Shown here: piece by piece, positions 25,339-34,583 of the stretch
Layout of the letters: the number at the start of each line of letters is the position of its first letter
Position numbering within the stretch: the first letter of the stretch is position 1
Assembly (NCBI GenBank): GCA_964530825.1
Contig: CAZHCA010000024.1
Location: 9,431-73,430, forward strand
Direction: 5' to 3'
From: CAZHCA01 sp964530825
Lineage (GTDB): Bacteria; Bacteroidota; Bacteroidia; Chitinophagales; Saprospiraceae
DNA: 64,000 nt
Position numbers and translations under genes: made by a program
Notes under the pieces: generated by a model
What the model was told of the DNA's origin: nothing
Seen by the model: the letters and a program-made list of their open reading frames with translations, nothing else
Database searches by the model: none

Positions 25339-27144
25339 TTAGCGAACAATGACAAAATCGGGGGATACCATGGTCAAGTTGATGGCCAGTAAAGTGGCGT
25401 AGTAATCGATTTCCGGCGGATGGTCGTAACCTTCAAAATTGGCCAGGAATTGCTCGATGGTATTCAAAATGACGCGGCGGGTATGGCTGGTCATTTGGCC
25501 ATGGCAGAGTACTAGGCCCAGGTGGTCGACCAGCAGTTGAGGTTCTTCCAACAAGGCGATTTTATCCTCTAGCTGCAGTTCCGACCAAGTGAAAAACTCC
25601 TCATTTTCTGCCTCGATAAAAAAGCTCACCTCCATGGGGCGCCCGTAGATGGTCCACTCGCTAGCCATATTGACGTACTCAATGGCCGAAACGGAATTGA
25701 GGATTTGGAATTCGGGAGCTACTAGCCCTGCCTGGGTGATTTCGCCGCTCGGTTGGTAGCCGGGCTGGTAAAAATTGAACACCGAAGGGGCAGCCAAGAT
25801 ATTCTGGAAGAGCCGCTCCTGTAGTTCGAATCCGCCGGTGGCGTACCGGTCAATTTCATTGGTTAGTCCGATGCCGCGCAGCAACTGCAGGTAGCGGATC
25901 ACAGGTTCCTTGAGGCGGCCGTTGCGCTGGTCGGCTAGGATGTTGCAGTTTTGGGCTTCGGGATCCAATATGATCGCTTTGACCACGGCTCCCAGGTCGC
26001 CCCGAACGCCCGAGCCATTATCGTTGAAAACGGTAGCCACCCGTCGCACGTAGTCGGGGCTCGGATTGGATTTGACCAGGCGCTGGATCAGTTGCTTGCC
26101 GAGGAAGGGTCCTACGTTGGGGTGGTTAAACAAAAAGTCAAGGGCCTGCCGAATGTCCTCGTTGCCCCTCTGTCCGGCGGGAATGGTCTCCTGCTTTAAT
26201 AAAACCTTGGAGCCCTGCTCGTGCCATTCCTCATACATGGCCATCGGCTCGTAAGGGTTGATAAACTCCAGAGGCATGAAAAATTCCGGTCCTTCGATAT
26301 CTTCGTATTCTTCGTAGAGCCATTCCCAAATGGCGCCAGCGCCCAAGCCGGTGAAGACCTTGGCCATCTCCCGGATGTCTTGGTTGTCGTAGGTAGGGAT
26401 GGGATTTCCTTGGTTGTCTCGCTTGTAGGAGCCGTCCGGGTTTAATTCGTAAAGACCGATGCTGAACAGTTGCATGATCTCCCGTGCATAGTTCTCATCG
26501 GGCCGGATATTCTCTTCCGGGATAGACCGTGGGTTGTTCAGGTGGCTTAGATAAGCTCCCATCGCGACGCTGTAAGTGACGGCTTCAAGTAAATCTCGAT
26601 AATTCCCCAGGGCATGCCGGGCCAGCAAATCGTAATAGTTGGCCACTGCATCACTGACGCCCTCGAGCTGGTGAGATGAGATCACCATGATCTGACTGAG
26701 GGCAAAGGCAGTGCGGTGGCGTAGCTGGTCGGGGGCCGTCATGGCGGTGTGCCACCAGGCACCATTAAAATAATTAATGCCCTGAAAGTCGGCCGGGTAG
26801 GTGATCTGGAGTGCTTCCATCATCTCCGTAGGGTAAGTTACGGGTAACTGCAACTGCTCGTCGATCCAGGCCTCGTGGCCCAGCTCATGCACCTGCCGGA
26901 TGGTGGCAAAGTCAGCGCCAAAGGTAGCCTGACCCAGCAGCCGGGCGGTGGTCTCCAAAGAAGACATAGGGCGCAGTCCGTTCAGGGTGTAAGTTGCAGA
27001 AGCGGTACGCGTGGTGTCGCTACTCAGCACTCGGATGCCTAAATCGTGGCCGTTACCCAGGTAGTCGGAATAAATTTGGCCGGTTGACGGTATAAGAATA
27101 CCCAATTTTAGGCCGGTGATCAGCCATGGCATAAACGTTTTCAT
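25339..27144 (-). CDS. DUF1800 family secreted protein
   Basis: 601 residues with a short N-terminal hydrophobic leader (MPWLITGLKLGILIPSTGQ). Typical DUF1800 blocks are ARLLGQATFGADFATIRQV near 85-103, HRTAFALSQIMVIS, NPRSIPEENIRPDENYAREIMQLFSIGL near 215-245, VGPFLGKQLIQRLVKSNPSPDYVRRVA and VFNFYQPGYQPSG near 470. The domain is large, helical and without proven activity; it is nearly always encoded next to DUF1501, as here, and the two are thought to act together outside the cytoplasm. This gene is the first of a three-gene minus-strand unit and is divergent from an SDR gene at 27293. Confidence 0.9.
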   Translation of the reverse strand: MKTFMPWLITGLKLGILIPSTGQIYSDYLGNGHDLGIRVLSSDTTRTASATYTLNGLRPMSSLETTARLLGQATFGADFATIRQVHELGHEAWIDEQLQLPVTYPTEMMEALQITYPADFQGINYFNGAWWHTAMTAPDQLRHRTAFALSQIMVISSHQLEGVSDAVANYYDLLARHALGNYRDLLEAVTYSVAMGAYLSHLNNPRSIPEENIRPDENYAREIMQLFSIGLYELNPDGSYKRDNQGNPIPTYDNQDIREMAKVFTGLGAGAIWEWLYEEYEDIEGPEFFMPLEFINPYEPMAMYEEWHEQGSKVLLKQETIPAGQRGNEDIRQALDFLFNHPNVGPFLGKQLIQRLVKSNPSPDYVRRVATVFNDNGSGVRGDLGAVVKAIILDPEAQNCNILADQRNGRLKEPVIRYLQLLRGIGLTNEIDRYATGGFELQERLFQNILAAPSVFNFYQPGYQPSGEITQAGLVAPEFQILNSVSAIEYVNMASEWTIYGRPMEVSFFIEAENEEFFTWSELQLEDKIALLEEPQLLVDHLGLVLCHGQMTSHTRRVILNTIEQFLANFEGYDHPPEIDYYATLLAINLTMVSPDFVIVR

Positions 27145-27292
27145 AAAATTGGCAGATAATTGATCCGAGTGCTAAGACGAGTTGCTCCCGGTATCCCCTA
27201 CTCCTATGGCGAATTTTTTGCGAATTTTCTTTTTGTTTAGGATAAAATGGCAATCTTCCTCTCCGTTAAAAAGCAACCAAACCTACTGCCGC

Positions 27293-27970
27293 ATGCAAAC
27301 AGCTTTGATCACAGGAGCCAATCGCGGGATCGGTTACGAAGTGGCCCGACAACTGGTGGCTGCTGGCTACCGCGTTATTCTCACTGCTCGGAAGCCCGAA
27401 CCTGGCCGTGAGGCGGCTCGCTCGCAAGGAGCCGATTTTATCGAACTCGATGTCTCTTCGCTCGATAGTATCGAGCAACTCGCCCATACCGTAGGGCGTG
27501 ACCATCCCAATGGTATCCACGTGCTGGTTAATAACGCCGGCGTATTATTAGCCGACTCGCGTCCCATTATTGATGTCAGCGCAGAAGAGGTCGAGCAAAC
27601 GGTTCGTACCAATGCATTGGGGCCCTTTTACTTGACGCAGGCCCTGGCGCCCCATTTGCGCCCCAATGCCCAGGTGATCATGGTGTCGAGTGGCGCTGGT
27701 ACGATGTGCGAGGGGTACAGCAGCTACGCGCCCCTGTACAGCGCTTCCAAGACGTTTATGAATGCCCTGACTCGCCATCTGGCGGCGAGCTTAGCAGAGC
27801 GAAAGGTATGGGTAAATGCCGTATGCCCTGGGTGGGTGCGTACCGATATGGGCGGTCCGGCGGCGAACCGCAGCGTGGAAAAAGGTGCCGAGACCATCGT
27901 CTGGTTGGCCGTCAGCAACCAGGAAACATACGGTCGTTTTTTCCGGGATAAAAAGGAGATCAGCTGGTGA
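27293..27970 (+). CDS. Short-chain dehydrogenase/reductase
   Basis: 225 residues starting at the ATG at 27293, directly before the cofactor motif; the longer frame from 27182 adds an unlikely leader. Classic SDR elements: TGANRGIG at residues 7-14 (NADP(H)-type TGxxxGxG), VLVNNAGVLL near 80-89, the catalytic YSASK (YxxxK) near 151-155 and VCPGWVRTDMGG near 180-191. Carbonyl or alcohol oxidoreductase of the carbonyl reductase-like classical type; substrate unknown. The gene stands alone, divergent from the DUF1800 operon. Confidence 0.9.
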   Translation: MQTALITGANRGIGYEVARQLVAAGYRVILTARKPEPGREAARSQGADFIELDVSSLDSIEQLAHTVGRDHPNGIHVLVNNAGVLLADSRPIIDVSAEEVEQTVRTNALGPFYLTQALAPHLRPNAQVIMVSSGAGTMCEGYSSYAPLYSASKTFMNALTRHLAASLAERKVWVNAVCPGWVRTDMGGPAANRSVEKGAETIVWLAVSNQETYGRFFRDKKEISW

Positions 27971-28289
27971 AACCGACCCACCATTCTTCTACAGAATTCC
28001 GAAAGTGCTTTTGGATTTAACTCCTCGGTACCATCCTGCTGGTGAACTACGGCCTGCGGCAGAATTAGCCCTGTTCGCTTCCTTTGCTGACGACGGGTTC
28101 GGAATCGCCGGCATGGTTTCCAGTTGGAGCCATATGCGCAACCGGTACAGCGTCGAAGAAATGGACGAGATCGGCACGTTTTACATCTACCGGGCTGGGC
28201 TTACTATTACTGGGCCTGTGTCTGTTGCTGGAATTAGTTGCAGGGTTGCTGTCCTGATTTCGCTCACTTCGCCTTTTGGAGCCCTGACG
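27971..28289 (+). other. Gap of about 320 bases, possible frame-broken membrane-protein remnant
   Basis: No intact gene. On the plus strand, hydrophobic or gene-like stretches appear in two different frames: LLGTILLVNYGLRQ (from 28021, ends in TAG), then in another frame ELALFASFADDGFGIAGMVSSW and NRYSVEEMDEIGTFYIY, then back in the first frame GLGLLLLGLCLLLELVAGLLS ending at TGA 28255-28257. This could be a small membrane protein broken by two frameshifts, or chance. A perfect palindrome CCCTGACGTCAGGG at 28282-28295 overlaps the stop of the following minus-strand sulfotransferase gene. Confidence 0.25.
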
Positions 28290-29411
28290 TCAGGGGGTTT
28301 GTACATCTGTTTGCTGCATCTCGTAGTCCCACGCTTCAAAGGCCAAATGCCAAGCCTGGTTGATTGCTTCAATATCCTCCCTGCGGTAATCGTATTGGTG
28401 AATCTGGCCCGGTTGGCGTTTATTGAGAAAGTGTCGGAAATGAGGCTCCGCTTTGGCGTATCCGGGCAGCCGTAGGTGGGCGTAGATTTTTTCCAGCGTG
28501 GCGTGTGGCCGTTCCTTGAGCTCGTTGTGGCTGATTTCTATTAGGTTTTTCTGGGGTATTGCTTTCCGGTCCCTCACATAGTTTTCGTGCATTTTTCGGT
28601 AGGTATATAAGATGGCCCGATCGATTTCGCGCTGGGAAACCACCTCTAAGGCGAAATTACGCATGAGGTTGTTCCATAGCTTTTTGTTAGAGTAAAAAAC
28701 GTCATACGGATTCCGATGGATGAAGATAAACTTGGCATTGGGGTAAAGGTTCAATATTTCCGATACGCGGGCCGTATCGCCGGGGTTTTTGACCAATAGT
28801 CGCTTATCCGGATGCTGGAAATTAACCTTAAGGTTCAAGTTAAGGATGTGGTGGCGCCAGCGCCTGCGCTCTTTTTCAGTAATCGTTTCCTGAAATAGAT
28901 AACGGTCAAAATACCATTTCCACGAGGTTGGGAAAAAGTGCCCCCAGTGGAAAGATTCATACTGTCCTTGATTAAGGAGGCTTATTTCTATTTCTGAAGG
29001 GGAGTCGAGCGCCATGTTCAGTGAGATGCCATTCTTCCAGTTGCGGAAGGCCTTAAAAGAATGCATCAGTTGCTCGGCAAGCGGTTTCACGGTTTTTTCC
29101 GTTACTAAGAAAGAGTTGGGAAATAGGGTTTGAAACTTGGTATGATAGGTGAACTGCGGATCTTCACCTAATAAAAAATGCAGAAAGGAAGTCCCGCTTC
29201 GCCAATGTCCAAGTAGGTAGACCGGTGGGTGGGGGTGTTTAAATCGGCGCAGTGCCCGCCCTTTTTGCCAACCTTCCAGGCGCTGCATAGCCCCAGCGGG
29301 TAGGAGCTTCACGGTGAGGGCTGCCAGTCGCGAAAATTGTTTGTAGGTATTGGTGTCATTCGATCGAACAAGGTGTAGAAAGCGAGACAGCGGACTTTGG
29401 TAGTCTGGCAT
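28290..29411 (-). CDS. Sulfotransferase family protein
   Basis: 373 residues. The PAPS 5'-phosphosulfate loop is VYLLGHWRSGTSFLHFLLGEDP at about 64-85 and the 3'-phosphate motif FIFIHRNPYDVFYSNKKLW is near 229-247; the KNPGDTARVSEIL block lies between. The size and the PNSFLVTEKTVKPL region match a bacterial sulfotransferase_3-like group often linked to lipid or glycan sulfation. It is monocistronic here. Together with the sulfotransferase in the polysaccharide locus it supports sulfonated surface products, but the acceptor is unknown. Confidence 0.85.
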   Translation of the reverse strand: MPDYQSPLSRFLHLVRSNDTNTYKQFSRLAALTVKLLPAGAMQRLEGWQKGRALRRFKHPHPPVYLLGHWRSGTSFLHFLLGEDPQFTYHTKFQTLFPNSFLVTEKTVKPLAEQLMHSFKAFRNWKNGISLNMALDSPSEIEISLLNQGQYESFHWGHFFPTSWKWYFDRYLFQETITEKERRRWRHHILNLNLKVNFQHPDKRLLVKNPGDTARVSEILNLYPNAKFIFIHRNPYDVFYSNKKLWNNLMRNFALEVVSQREIDRAILYTYRKMHENYVRDRKAIPQKNLIEISHNELKERPHATLEKIYAHLRLPGYAKAEPHFRHFLNKRQPGQIHQYDYRREDIEAINQAWHLAFEAWDYEMQQTDVQTP

Positions 29412-29577
29412 GATATTGTCTGGTTGATTTATAATCGTTTTGTCAAGTTTACTAGAAAGAGGTGCCCAGCCTTCGATAAGTTCATCTTCAGTAACAAGTT
29501 ATGCCGCCTTAGGGGGAAAGTCGGGTTTATCTTTATACTGGTGTCGGAAATAATTGGAGGATAAAAAAGACAGTGAT

Positions 29578-31545
29578 ATGGTGTACAGATTGTTGTACCT
29601 TGTAGTTTGGATTGTAAGTTGCTTTAACTTACCGGGCCTTGGCGCCCAAAACCTGATCGTTGGTGCACTGGACCCCAGGGCGTTGGTAGCCCTATCCGAC
29701 ACGACGCTCCGTTTGGATTCCTTGATAATTGTCAAAAACGGCCGACTGGAATTGAGTAATGTCCAGTTAAGTGTAACAGGCGGAATTGTCTTGCAGGACA
29801 GTGCCGTTTTTTTGCTCGCCGAAAGCGCTGCCAACATCCGCGGCGGGGTCCAAGTCAGTGGTAATAGCCGGGCTAACTGGCAGGGCGTATAGGAAATCGC
29901 TGCCGATATTCGATTGCAGGACAAGGCCGAATTGCAGTTCCAGGAATCTCTGTTGTCCATTCCCATGGATTTTAAAAGCCAGTACGAATGGGTCGGCAGA
30001 GGACAAAGCCGCCTTTAGCTACGCCAGGTGCAAGCCGACGTAGGGGCGGGGGCACTGGGTGGCGGGTTTTCCGGCCAAGCTACTTACCAGGCAGATACGG
30101 TAGCTTTTTCAGGTATTCAAATTCCCTACACTTTTTCTGTCACCGGATCGGCTTGTATTGACCTGAACACTATCGGCGGGGGCCAGGAATGGGTGGTGGG
30201 CGATTCGGCTCAGCTTAGAATCGAGCAAGCCGAATCGGCGGCGATCTGGTACAATTTTGGCCCCCAGGCGAAGGTGCGCTACGCCTATCCGCCGGCCAAC
30301 CTGCCGGGGCTCCCAAACGCCAGTCAGATTATCGGCGAGCCTTACCGGTTCGATGACGGGCTGAATGGCGTCGATGGTGTATATTTTTCCGTAACCCTTG
30401 AAAACATCGGAGCCGCCTTCTGGAATGTCCTGGTTCCAATCGGTGCCGAGGTAACGATCGAAAACTCCGCCCTGAACGCAGCTGGTTTTACCTACCTCAC
30501 ACCGGAAGCCCGCTCCGGTAGAGTCAAGAGCATAGAAAACGGCCGTGGGTACCAAGATTTTATTGCCCCCTTCACCGACCGGACGTTCCGGCTTGTGAAC
30601 AGCAGCATGCAGGCCTGGAATTTCTACACTTTTTTCGACAATCGCTTGACGATCAGCGATGCCCTTTATGGCGAAAGTTGGAGTTTCGACCGGTCGACCC
30701 TCACCATCGTCAACAGTGTCTGCGATGGCAGCGGCGGCTCCGTCTCTGCTTTCGACCAAAGTGAAATGCACGTGCTCGACAGCTATTTTTTCCGAGCTGG
30801 AGGCGAAGCGCAAATTCTAAATATCCAAGACGAAGCAGCTGTTTATGCGACGCATTCGACCATAGAAGGCAGTATAAGTGTGTCGGGCGAAAGCAGATTG
30901 GTGCTCAATAACGCTACGGTGACTGCAATCCCTCTGGTTGCCAGCAGGGCGTTCGTTTCAGAAGCTCGACTCGATTCTGTAGCTGGTTTAAACGCCAGAC
31001 AAATAGCCCGCATCACTGGGCAATTGATATTGACCAACGGACCGACGGGTACCGCAGCCTATACCGGATACCAAATAGCCTGCAGCCGACCTGATTCCAC
31101 TCAGTTCAAGGTATTGCTGGATGCCGACCTGCAGGATACTACACAGGTCTTGGTCGATTATGGCTGGAATACGCGAGCGGTCAGTCCTGGGTCTTATCTT
31201 GTTTGGCTGATCGCCTTCGTCGATGAGCAGATGGTCAATCGGTGCGTGGTACCGGTTCAGATCGATCCCCTGACCTATACCCAGGAACCTAAAAGTGAAC
31301 AGTGGCGATTTTTTCCTAATCCGGTAAGGGAAAGACTTAATTACCAGGCAACTGGGGTTTCAGGGGTAGGGGCCATCGGCTATCTTTTCGATGGCCGGGG
31401 ACAAATCCTACGCCGCTGGGAACTGGCACCCGGATACGGGTCACTCGACCTGCGCGACCTGCCTTCCGGTTGGTATGCTTTGGAAGTGTTCGGTGCCAGG
31501 AGTCAGGAGAGCGCCCAGGAGCGTATCCTGCTGTTAAAGCAATAG
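29578..31545 (+). pseudogene. T9SS type A secreted protein gene interrupted by two in-frame TAG codons
   Basis: One reading frame runs from the ATG at 29578 (signal peptide LLYLVVWIVSCFNLPGLGAQ) to TAG at 31543, but contains TAG at 29890-29892 and again at 30016-30018. Sequence on both sides and between the stops (EIAADIRLQDKAELQFQESL) is protein-like and in the same frame. The middle looks like a beta-helix-type repetitive surface protein (LTIVNSVCDGSG, MHVLDSYFFRAGG, LVLNNATVTA), and the end is a type A sorting domain (WRFFPNPVRERLNYQ, LPSGWYALEVFGA). TAG ends normal genes in this window, so read-through by recoding is unlikely. Pieces 29578-29892 and 30028-31545 might each be annotated separately. 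Confidence 0.8.
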
Positions 31546-31569
31546 GGGGCGCAGAGAATTGCACCCCCT
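31544..31569. terminator. Candidate two-way terminator hairpin
   Basis: AGGGGG at 31544-31549 pairs with CCCCCT at 31564-31569, extended by GCA/TGC after one mismatch, with a six-base loop. It starts in the stop codon of the plus-strand pseudogene and lies 15 bases past the end of the convergent pruA gene. No strong T-run follows on either strand, so this is tentative. Confidence 0.4.
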
Positions 31570-31583
31570 GTGGTGGTTAATCG

Positions 31584-33218
31584 TTATTCCGCGTCCATGA
31601 ACGGATAGCGATAGTCTTTGACAGGAACAAAATTTTCCTTGATGGCACGGGCGCTGGCCCATCGGTAGAGGTTCATGATCGAACCGGCTTTATCGTTGGT
31701 GCCCGAGCCGCGGGCGCCACCGAAGGGCTGTTGTCCGACAACGGCGCCGGTCGGTTTGTCATTGATGTAAAAGTTGCCGGCGGCATGGCGGAGTTTTTCG
31801 GCGGCCAGATGCGTAGCGTAGCGATCCTGGGAGAAAACCGCGCCGGTCAGGCCATAGGGAGAGGTTTCATTTACCAGATCCAGGGCCTCTTCGAACTGGT
31901 CATCTTCGTAGACGTAGATGGTCAGTACCGGTCCGAAAATTTCCTCCTCCATAGTGGTGAACTTAGGATTATCCGTCAAGATGATGGTCGGTTCGATGAA
32001 ATAGCCTTTGCTTTTATCTGCTTTGCCACCCACTAGAATCTCTGCGTCTTCTGCATTGCGAGCGATTGCGATGTAGTTGGAAATTTTATCGAAAGCGCGC
32101 TCGTCGATGACAGCGTTCACAAAGTTGCGGAAATCTTCTACCGTACCCATTTTTAGTTCGGCCACCTGCTGGACGAGGTCGTCTTTGATGTCGTTCCAGA
32201 TCGTCTTTGGAATGTAAGCACGTGAGGCTGCCGAGCATTTTTGTCCTTGGTATTCATAAGCGCCCCGGATAAGGTTGGCTACCAGAGCTTGCTTATCAGC
32301 CGAGGGGTGGGCAATGACAAAATCCTTACCGCCCGTCTCGCCCACGATACGCGGATAGGATTTGTACTTGTGGATGTTTTTGCCAATGGTTGCCCAAAGG
32401 GTTTGAAATACTTTCGTACTACCCGTAAAGTGCAGTCCGGCAAAGTCGGGGTGCTCGAAGATGATGTCACCGGCTACCGGTCCGTCGACCATCAGCAGGT
32501 TGATAACACCCGGAGGCAGACCGGCTTCTTCCAAGATTTCCATGACCACGTAGGCCGAGTAGATCTGGCTTTCGGCAGGCTTCCAGATGGCACAGTTACC
32601 CATCAGGGCTGGAGCCGAAGGAAGGTTACCCGAGATGGCAGTAAAGTTGAAGGGGGTAATGGCAAAGACAAAGCCTTCTAGCGGCCGGTACTCCATGCGG
32701 TTCCAGATCCCCCGGTCGGGGCTCACGGGCTGTTGCTTGTACATTTCGACCATGGCCTCGACATTGAAGCGCCAAAAGTCGGAAAGCTCGGCTACCGCCT
32801 CAATTTCGGCTTGCCAGGGATTTTTCGATTGGCACAGCATGGTAGCGGCATTCATTTTTGCGCGGTATGGTCCGTTGAGTAGGTCGGCTGCACGTAAGAA
32901 GATAGCTGCCCGTTCTTCCCAGGGCATTGTCTCCCATTTTTTTTTGGCCTCAAGGGCCGCTTCGATCGCCAGGTTGACGTGCTTCGAATCCCCTTTGTAA
33001 TAGTGTCCCAGTTTGTGGCTCCGTTCGTGAGGCGGTCGAATGTCGATTTGCTCGCCTTCGGTATAGCGCTTTCCGCCAATGACCATAGGAATCTCCCGGG
33101 TCTGGCTTTTGAGTTCGCGCAGGGCTGCTTTCAGTTCTTCCCGCTCGGGGGTGCCGGGGGCGTAACTATGGAAAGCTTCGTTGGTCGTCGGGGGCAGGTT
33201 GAAAAATGCGTTAGCCAT
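31584..33218 (-). CDS. pruA: L-glutamate gamma-semialdehyde (1-pyrroline-5-carboxylate) dehydrogenase
   Basis: 544 residues, the length of stand-alone bacterial and mitochondrial-type P5C dehydrogenases. It oxidises glutamate gamma-semialdehyde to glutamate with NAD+, the second step of proline breakdown. Aldehyde dehydrogenase landmarks are FVFAITPFNFTAISGNLPSAPALMGN near 178-203, the Glu-containing GETGGKDFVIAHPSAD near 293-308, the catalytic Cys in YQGQKCSAASRAYIP near 322-336 and EEEIFGPVLTIYVYEDD near 430. The C-terminal GGARGSGTNDKAGS stretch is typical of this group. No proline dehydrogenase gene is adjacent; the gene stands alone, about 85 bases after coaD's reversed end. Confidence 0.95.
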   Translation of the reverse strand: MANAFFNLPPTTNEAFHSYAPGTPEREELKAALRELKSQTREIPMVIGGKRYTEGEQIDIRPPHERSHKLGHYYKGDSKHVNLAIEAALEAKKKWETMPWEERAAIFLRAADLLNGPYRAKMNAATMLCQSKNPWQAEIEAVAELSDFWRFNVEAMVEMYKQQPVSPDRGIWNRMEYRPLEGFVFAITPFNFTAISGNLPSAPALMGNCAIWKPAESQIYSAYVVMEILEEAGLPPGVINLLMVDGPVAGDIIFEHPDFAGLHFTGSTKVFQTLWATIGKNIHKYKSYPRIVGETGGKDFVIAHPSADKQALVANLIRGAYEYQGQKCSAASRAYIPKTIWNDIKDDLVQQVAELKMGTVEDFRNFVNAVIDERAFDKISNYIAIARNAEDAEILVGGKADKSKGYFIEPTIILTDNPKFTTMEEEIFGPVLTIYVYEDDQFEEALDLVNETSPYGLTGAVFSQDRYATHLAAEKLRHAAGNFYINDKPTGAVVGQQPFGGARGSGTNDKAGSIMNLYRWASARAIKENFVPVKDYRYPFMDAE

Positions 33219-33302
33219 GTTGTGTCATTAATTTGGTGTTCGTTGGTTAATCTGCGGCAGCGAATTTACTTTTTTATTACACAAAGTGGTAAAAGGCCTT
33301 GT

Positions 33303-33782
33303 TCAATCGCTAACCCATTCTTTGGGCACTTGTACGGCTTCGGGTAGAAAAGGGCTAGCATCGCCCCCGCCCTTGATGATTTCCCGCACAATGGTGGAAC
33401 TGATGTGGGAAAACCCGGGCTGGCTGATTAAAAAGATGGTCTCCAGGCCGTGCCCAACGATATTGTTGAGTTGAGAGATGGTCTTTTCGTAGTCAAAATC
33501 GGAAGCATTTCGCAACCCGCGCAGCAGGTATTTTGCACCGATCTTTTCACAATAATGCGCCGTCAGGTTCTGAAAGTAGTCTACCTCCACCCGGGGCTCT
33601 TGCTCAAATACCGCCTTCAGCCAGTGGATGCGCTGTTCCAGGGAGAACAAGTAGTGCTTTTGGTTATTAACGCCGATAGCAACGATGATTTTATCAAACA
33701 GCGGAAGGGCACGCTCGACCAGATCGACATGACCGATGGTGATGGGATCGAAAGAACCGGGAAATACGGCAATATCAGGCAT
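33303..33782 (-). CDS. coaD: Phosphopantetheine adenylyltransferase
   Basis: 159 residues from the ATG at 33782, the standard CoaD length. It converts 4'-phosphopantetheine and ATP to dephospho-CoA, the penultimate step of CoA synthesis, in the cytoplasm as a hexamer. Nucleotidyltransferase motifs: GSFDPITIGHVDLVERA at 8-24 (T/HxGH with the catalytic His), YLLRGLRNASDFDYE near 87-101, and HISSTIVREI near 126-135 (ISSTxxR). An alternative upstream start at 33815 would add eleven residues not found in the family. Confidence 0.96.
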   Translation of the reverse strand: MPDIAVFPGSFDPITIGHVDLVERALPLFDKIIVAIGVNNQKHYLFSLEQRIHWLKAVFEQEPRVEVDYFQNLTAHYCEKIGAKYLLRGLRNASDFDYEKTISQLNNIVGHGLETIFLISQPGFSHISSTIVREIIKGGGDASPFLPEAVQVPKEWVSD

Positions 33783-33889
33783 AGGGCTGAATTTTGGCAG
33801 GTAGCAGTCGCCCAAATATAAGGGTTCGTAACCACTCCGGGGCTTTACCGATCCCTTAAAAGTCTGGGTTCGGTTTGGGAAATGGGCGC

Positions 33890-34450
33890 CTAATCCTCCT
33901 CAATGTACACTTTGAAAGAATCGAAAAACTGGTCCATGGACCGGTTTACGTTTTTCTTCCGGTGGGTAATGGTCTGAATAGCGTAGTACCGATTCTTGAT
34001 GACCACCGCGCGAGTACGCACCGTTGCTTCACCCCGGTTGTAATCGATTCGCCACAGGCGCCCGGTGTAGCCCTGGTGGCGAAAGATATCCCGGTAGATC
34101 AATTTTCCTTGCACGCTGGTGAGGGCGCTCTCTAGGGTAGCTTCGTAAAATTCGGGAAGGAGTGCCACTGAGTCGGAATGAATGGCCCCGGGCGGATAGT
34201 CAACATAACTGACCATGTAGACGGCGTTTTCGGCTTTGGGATTGTTGTCGCTGTGGAAGAAAGTATGGTAAGCCAGTACGCCGATCGCAGTGCTTACCGA
34301 GTCGACCTGGCTTTGCATTCCCTTGGGGGCCATCACTTCGAAAGCGCCATCGGGTGAGCGAAATTTATGCCAGCCCTTAGGCGTCCGCTGGCCCTGCACC
34401 GTATTTAACCCCAAAAATAGCACGGCAATCATAAATCCAAAAAAGCGCAT
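33890..34450 (-). CDS. Conserved secreted protein of unknown function
   Basis: 186 residues from the ATG at 34450, which gives a clean signal peptide (FFGFMIAVLFLGLNTVQGQ). The mature part (WHKFRSPDGAFEVMAPKGMQ, AYHTFFHSD, VYMVSYVDYPPG, LWRIDYNRGEATVRTRAVVIKNRYYAIQTIT) is the kind of small periplasmic alpha+beta domain often seen in Bacteroidetes with no assigned role; PsbP/DUF1795-like folds look similar but I cannot confirm that. The gene is divergent from pncB and about 105 bases upstream of coaD, both on the minus strand. Confidence 0.7.
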   Translation of the reverse strand: MRFFGFMIAVLFLGLNTVQGQRTPKGWHKFRSPDGAFEVMAPKGMQSQVDSVSTAIGVLAYHTFFHSDNNPKAENAVYMVSYVDYPPGAIHSDSVALLPEFYEATLESALTSVQGKLIYRDIFRHQGYTGRLWRIDYNRGEATVRTRAVVIKNRYYAIQTITHRKKNVNRSMDQFFDSFKVYIEED

Positions 34451-34505
34451 GGTGTCGGTAAGTTTGTTCCCAAAGATGCGAAAACCTAACAAAAAGTTGG
34501 CCGCC

Positions 34506-34570
34506 GGCAAGCGCGCTATTGCTTGCCTGGCTTTTTCCTTATCTTTTCGCCTACCCGGCGCAGCGCCGGA
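34506..34570 (+). promoter_or_regulatory. Candidate pncB promoter with two inverted repeats
   Basis: Upstream of pncB are an inverted repeat GGCAAGC-N8-GCTTGCC (34506-34527) and a second one CCGGCG-CAG-CGCCGG (34556-34570) ending 13 bases before the ATG. Between them TATCTTTT (34540-34547) resembles the Bacteroidetes -7 element TAnnTTTG and ATTG (34518-34521) a -33 element, spaced 18 bases. The first repeat would overlap the -33 box, a position suited to a repressor such as the NrtR-like protein encoded two genes on. The regulator link is inference. Confidence 0.4.
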
Positions 34571-34583
34571 AAAATGACGAACC

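Noticed and set aside
30109..30813. Minus-strand open frame opposite the broken T9SS gene
   Set aside because: The plus strand is clearly protein-like there and carries a sorting domain; the antisense translation does not resemble a family.
29578..31545. TAG recoded as an amino acid in the T9SS gene
   Set aside because: Several intact genes here end in TAG (for example at 7190, 8226 and 36771), so TAG is a normal stop; a nonsense-mutated pseudogene is simpler.
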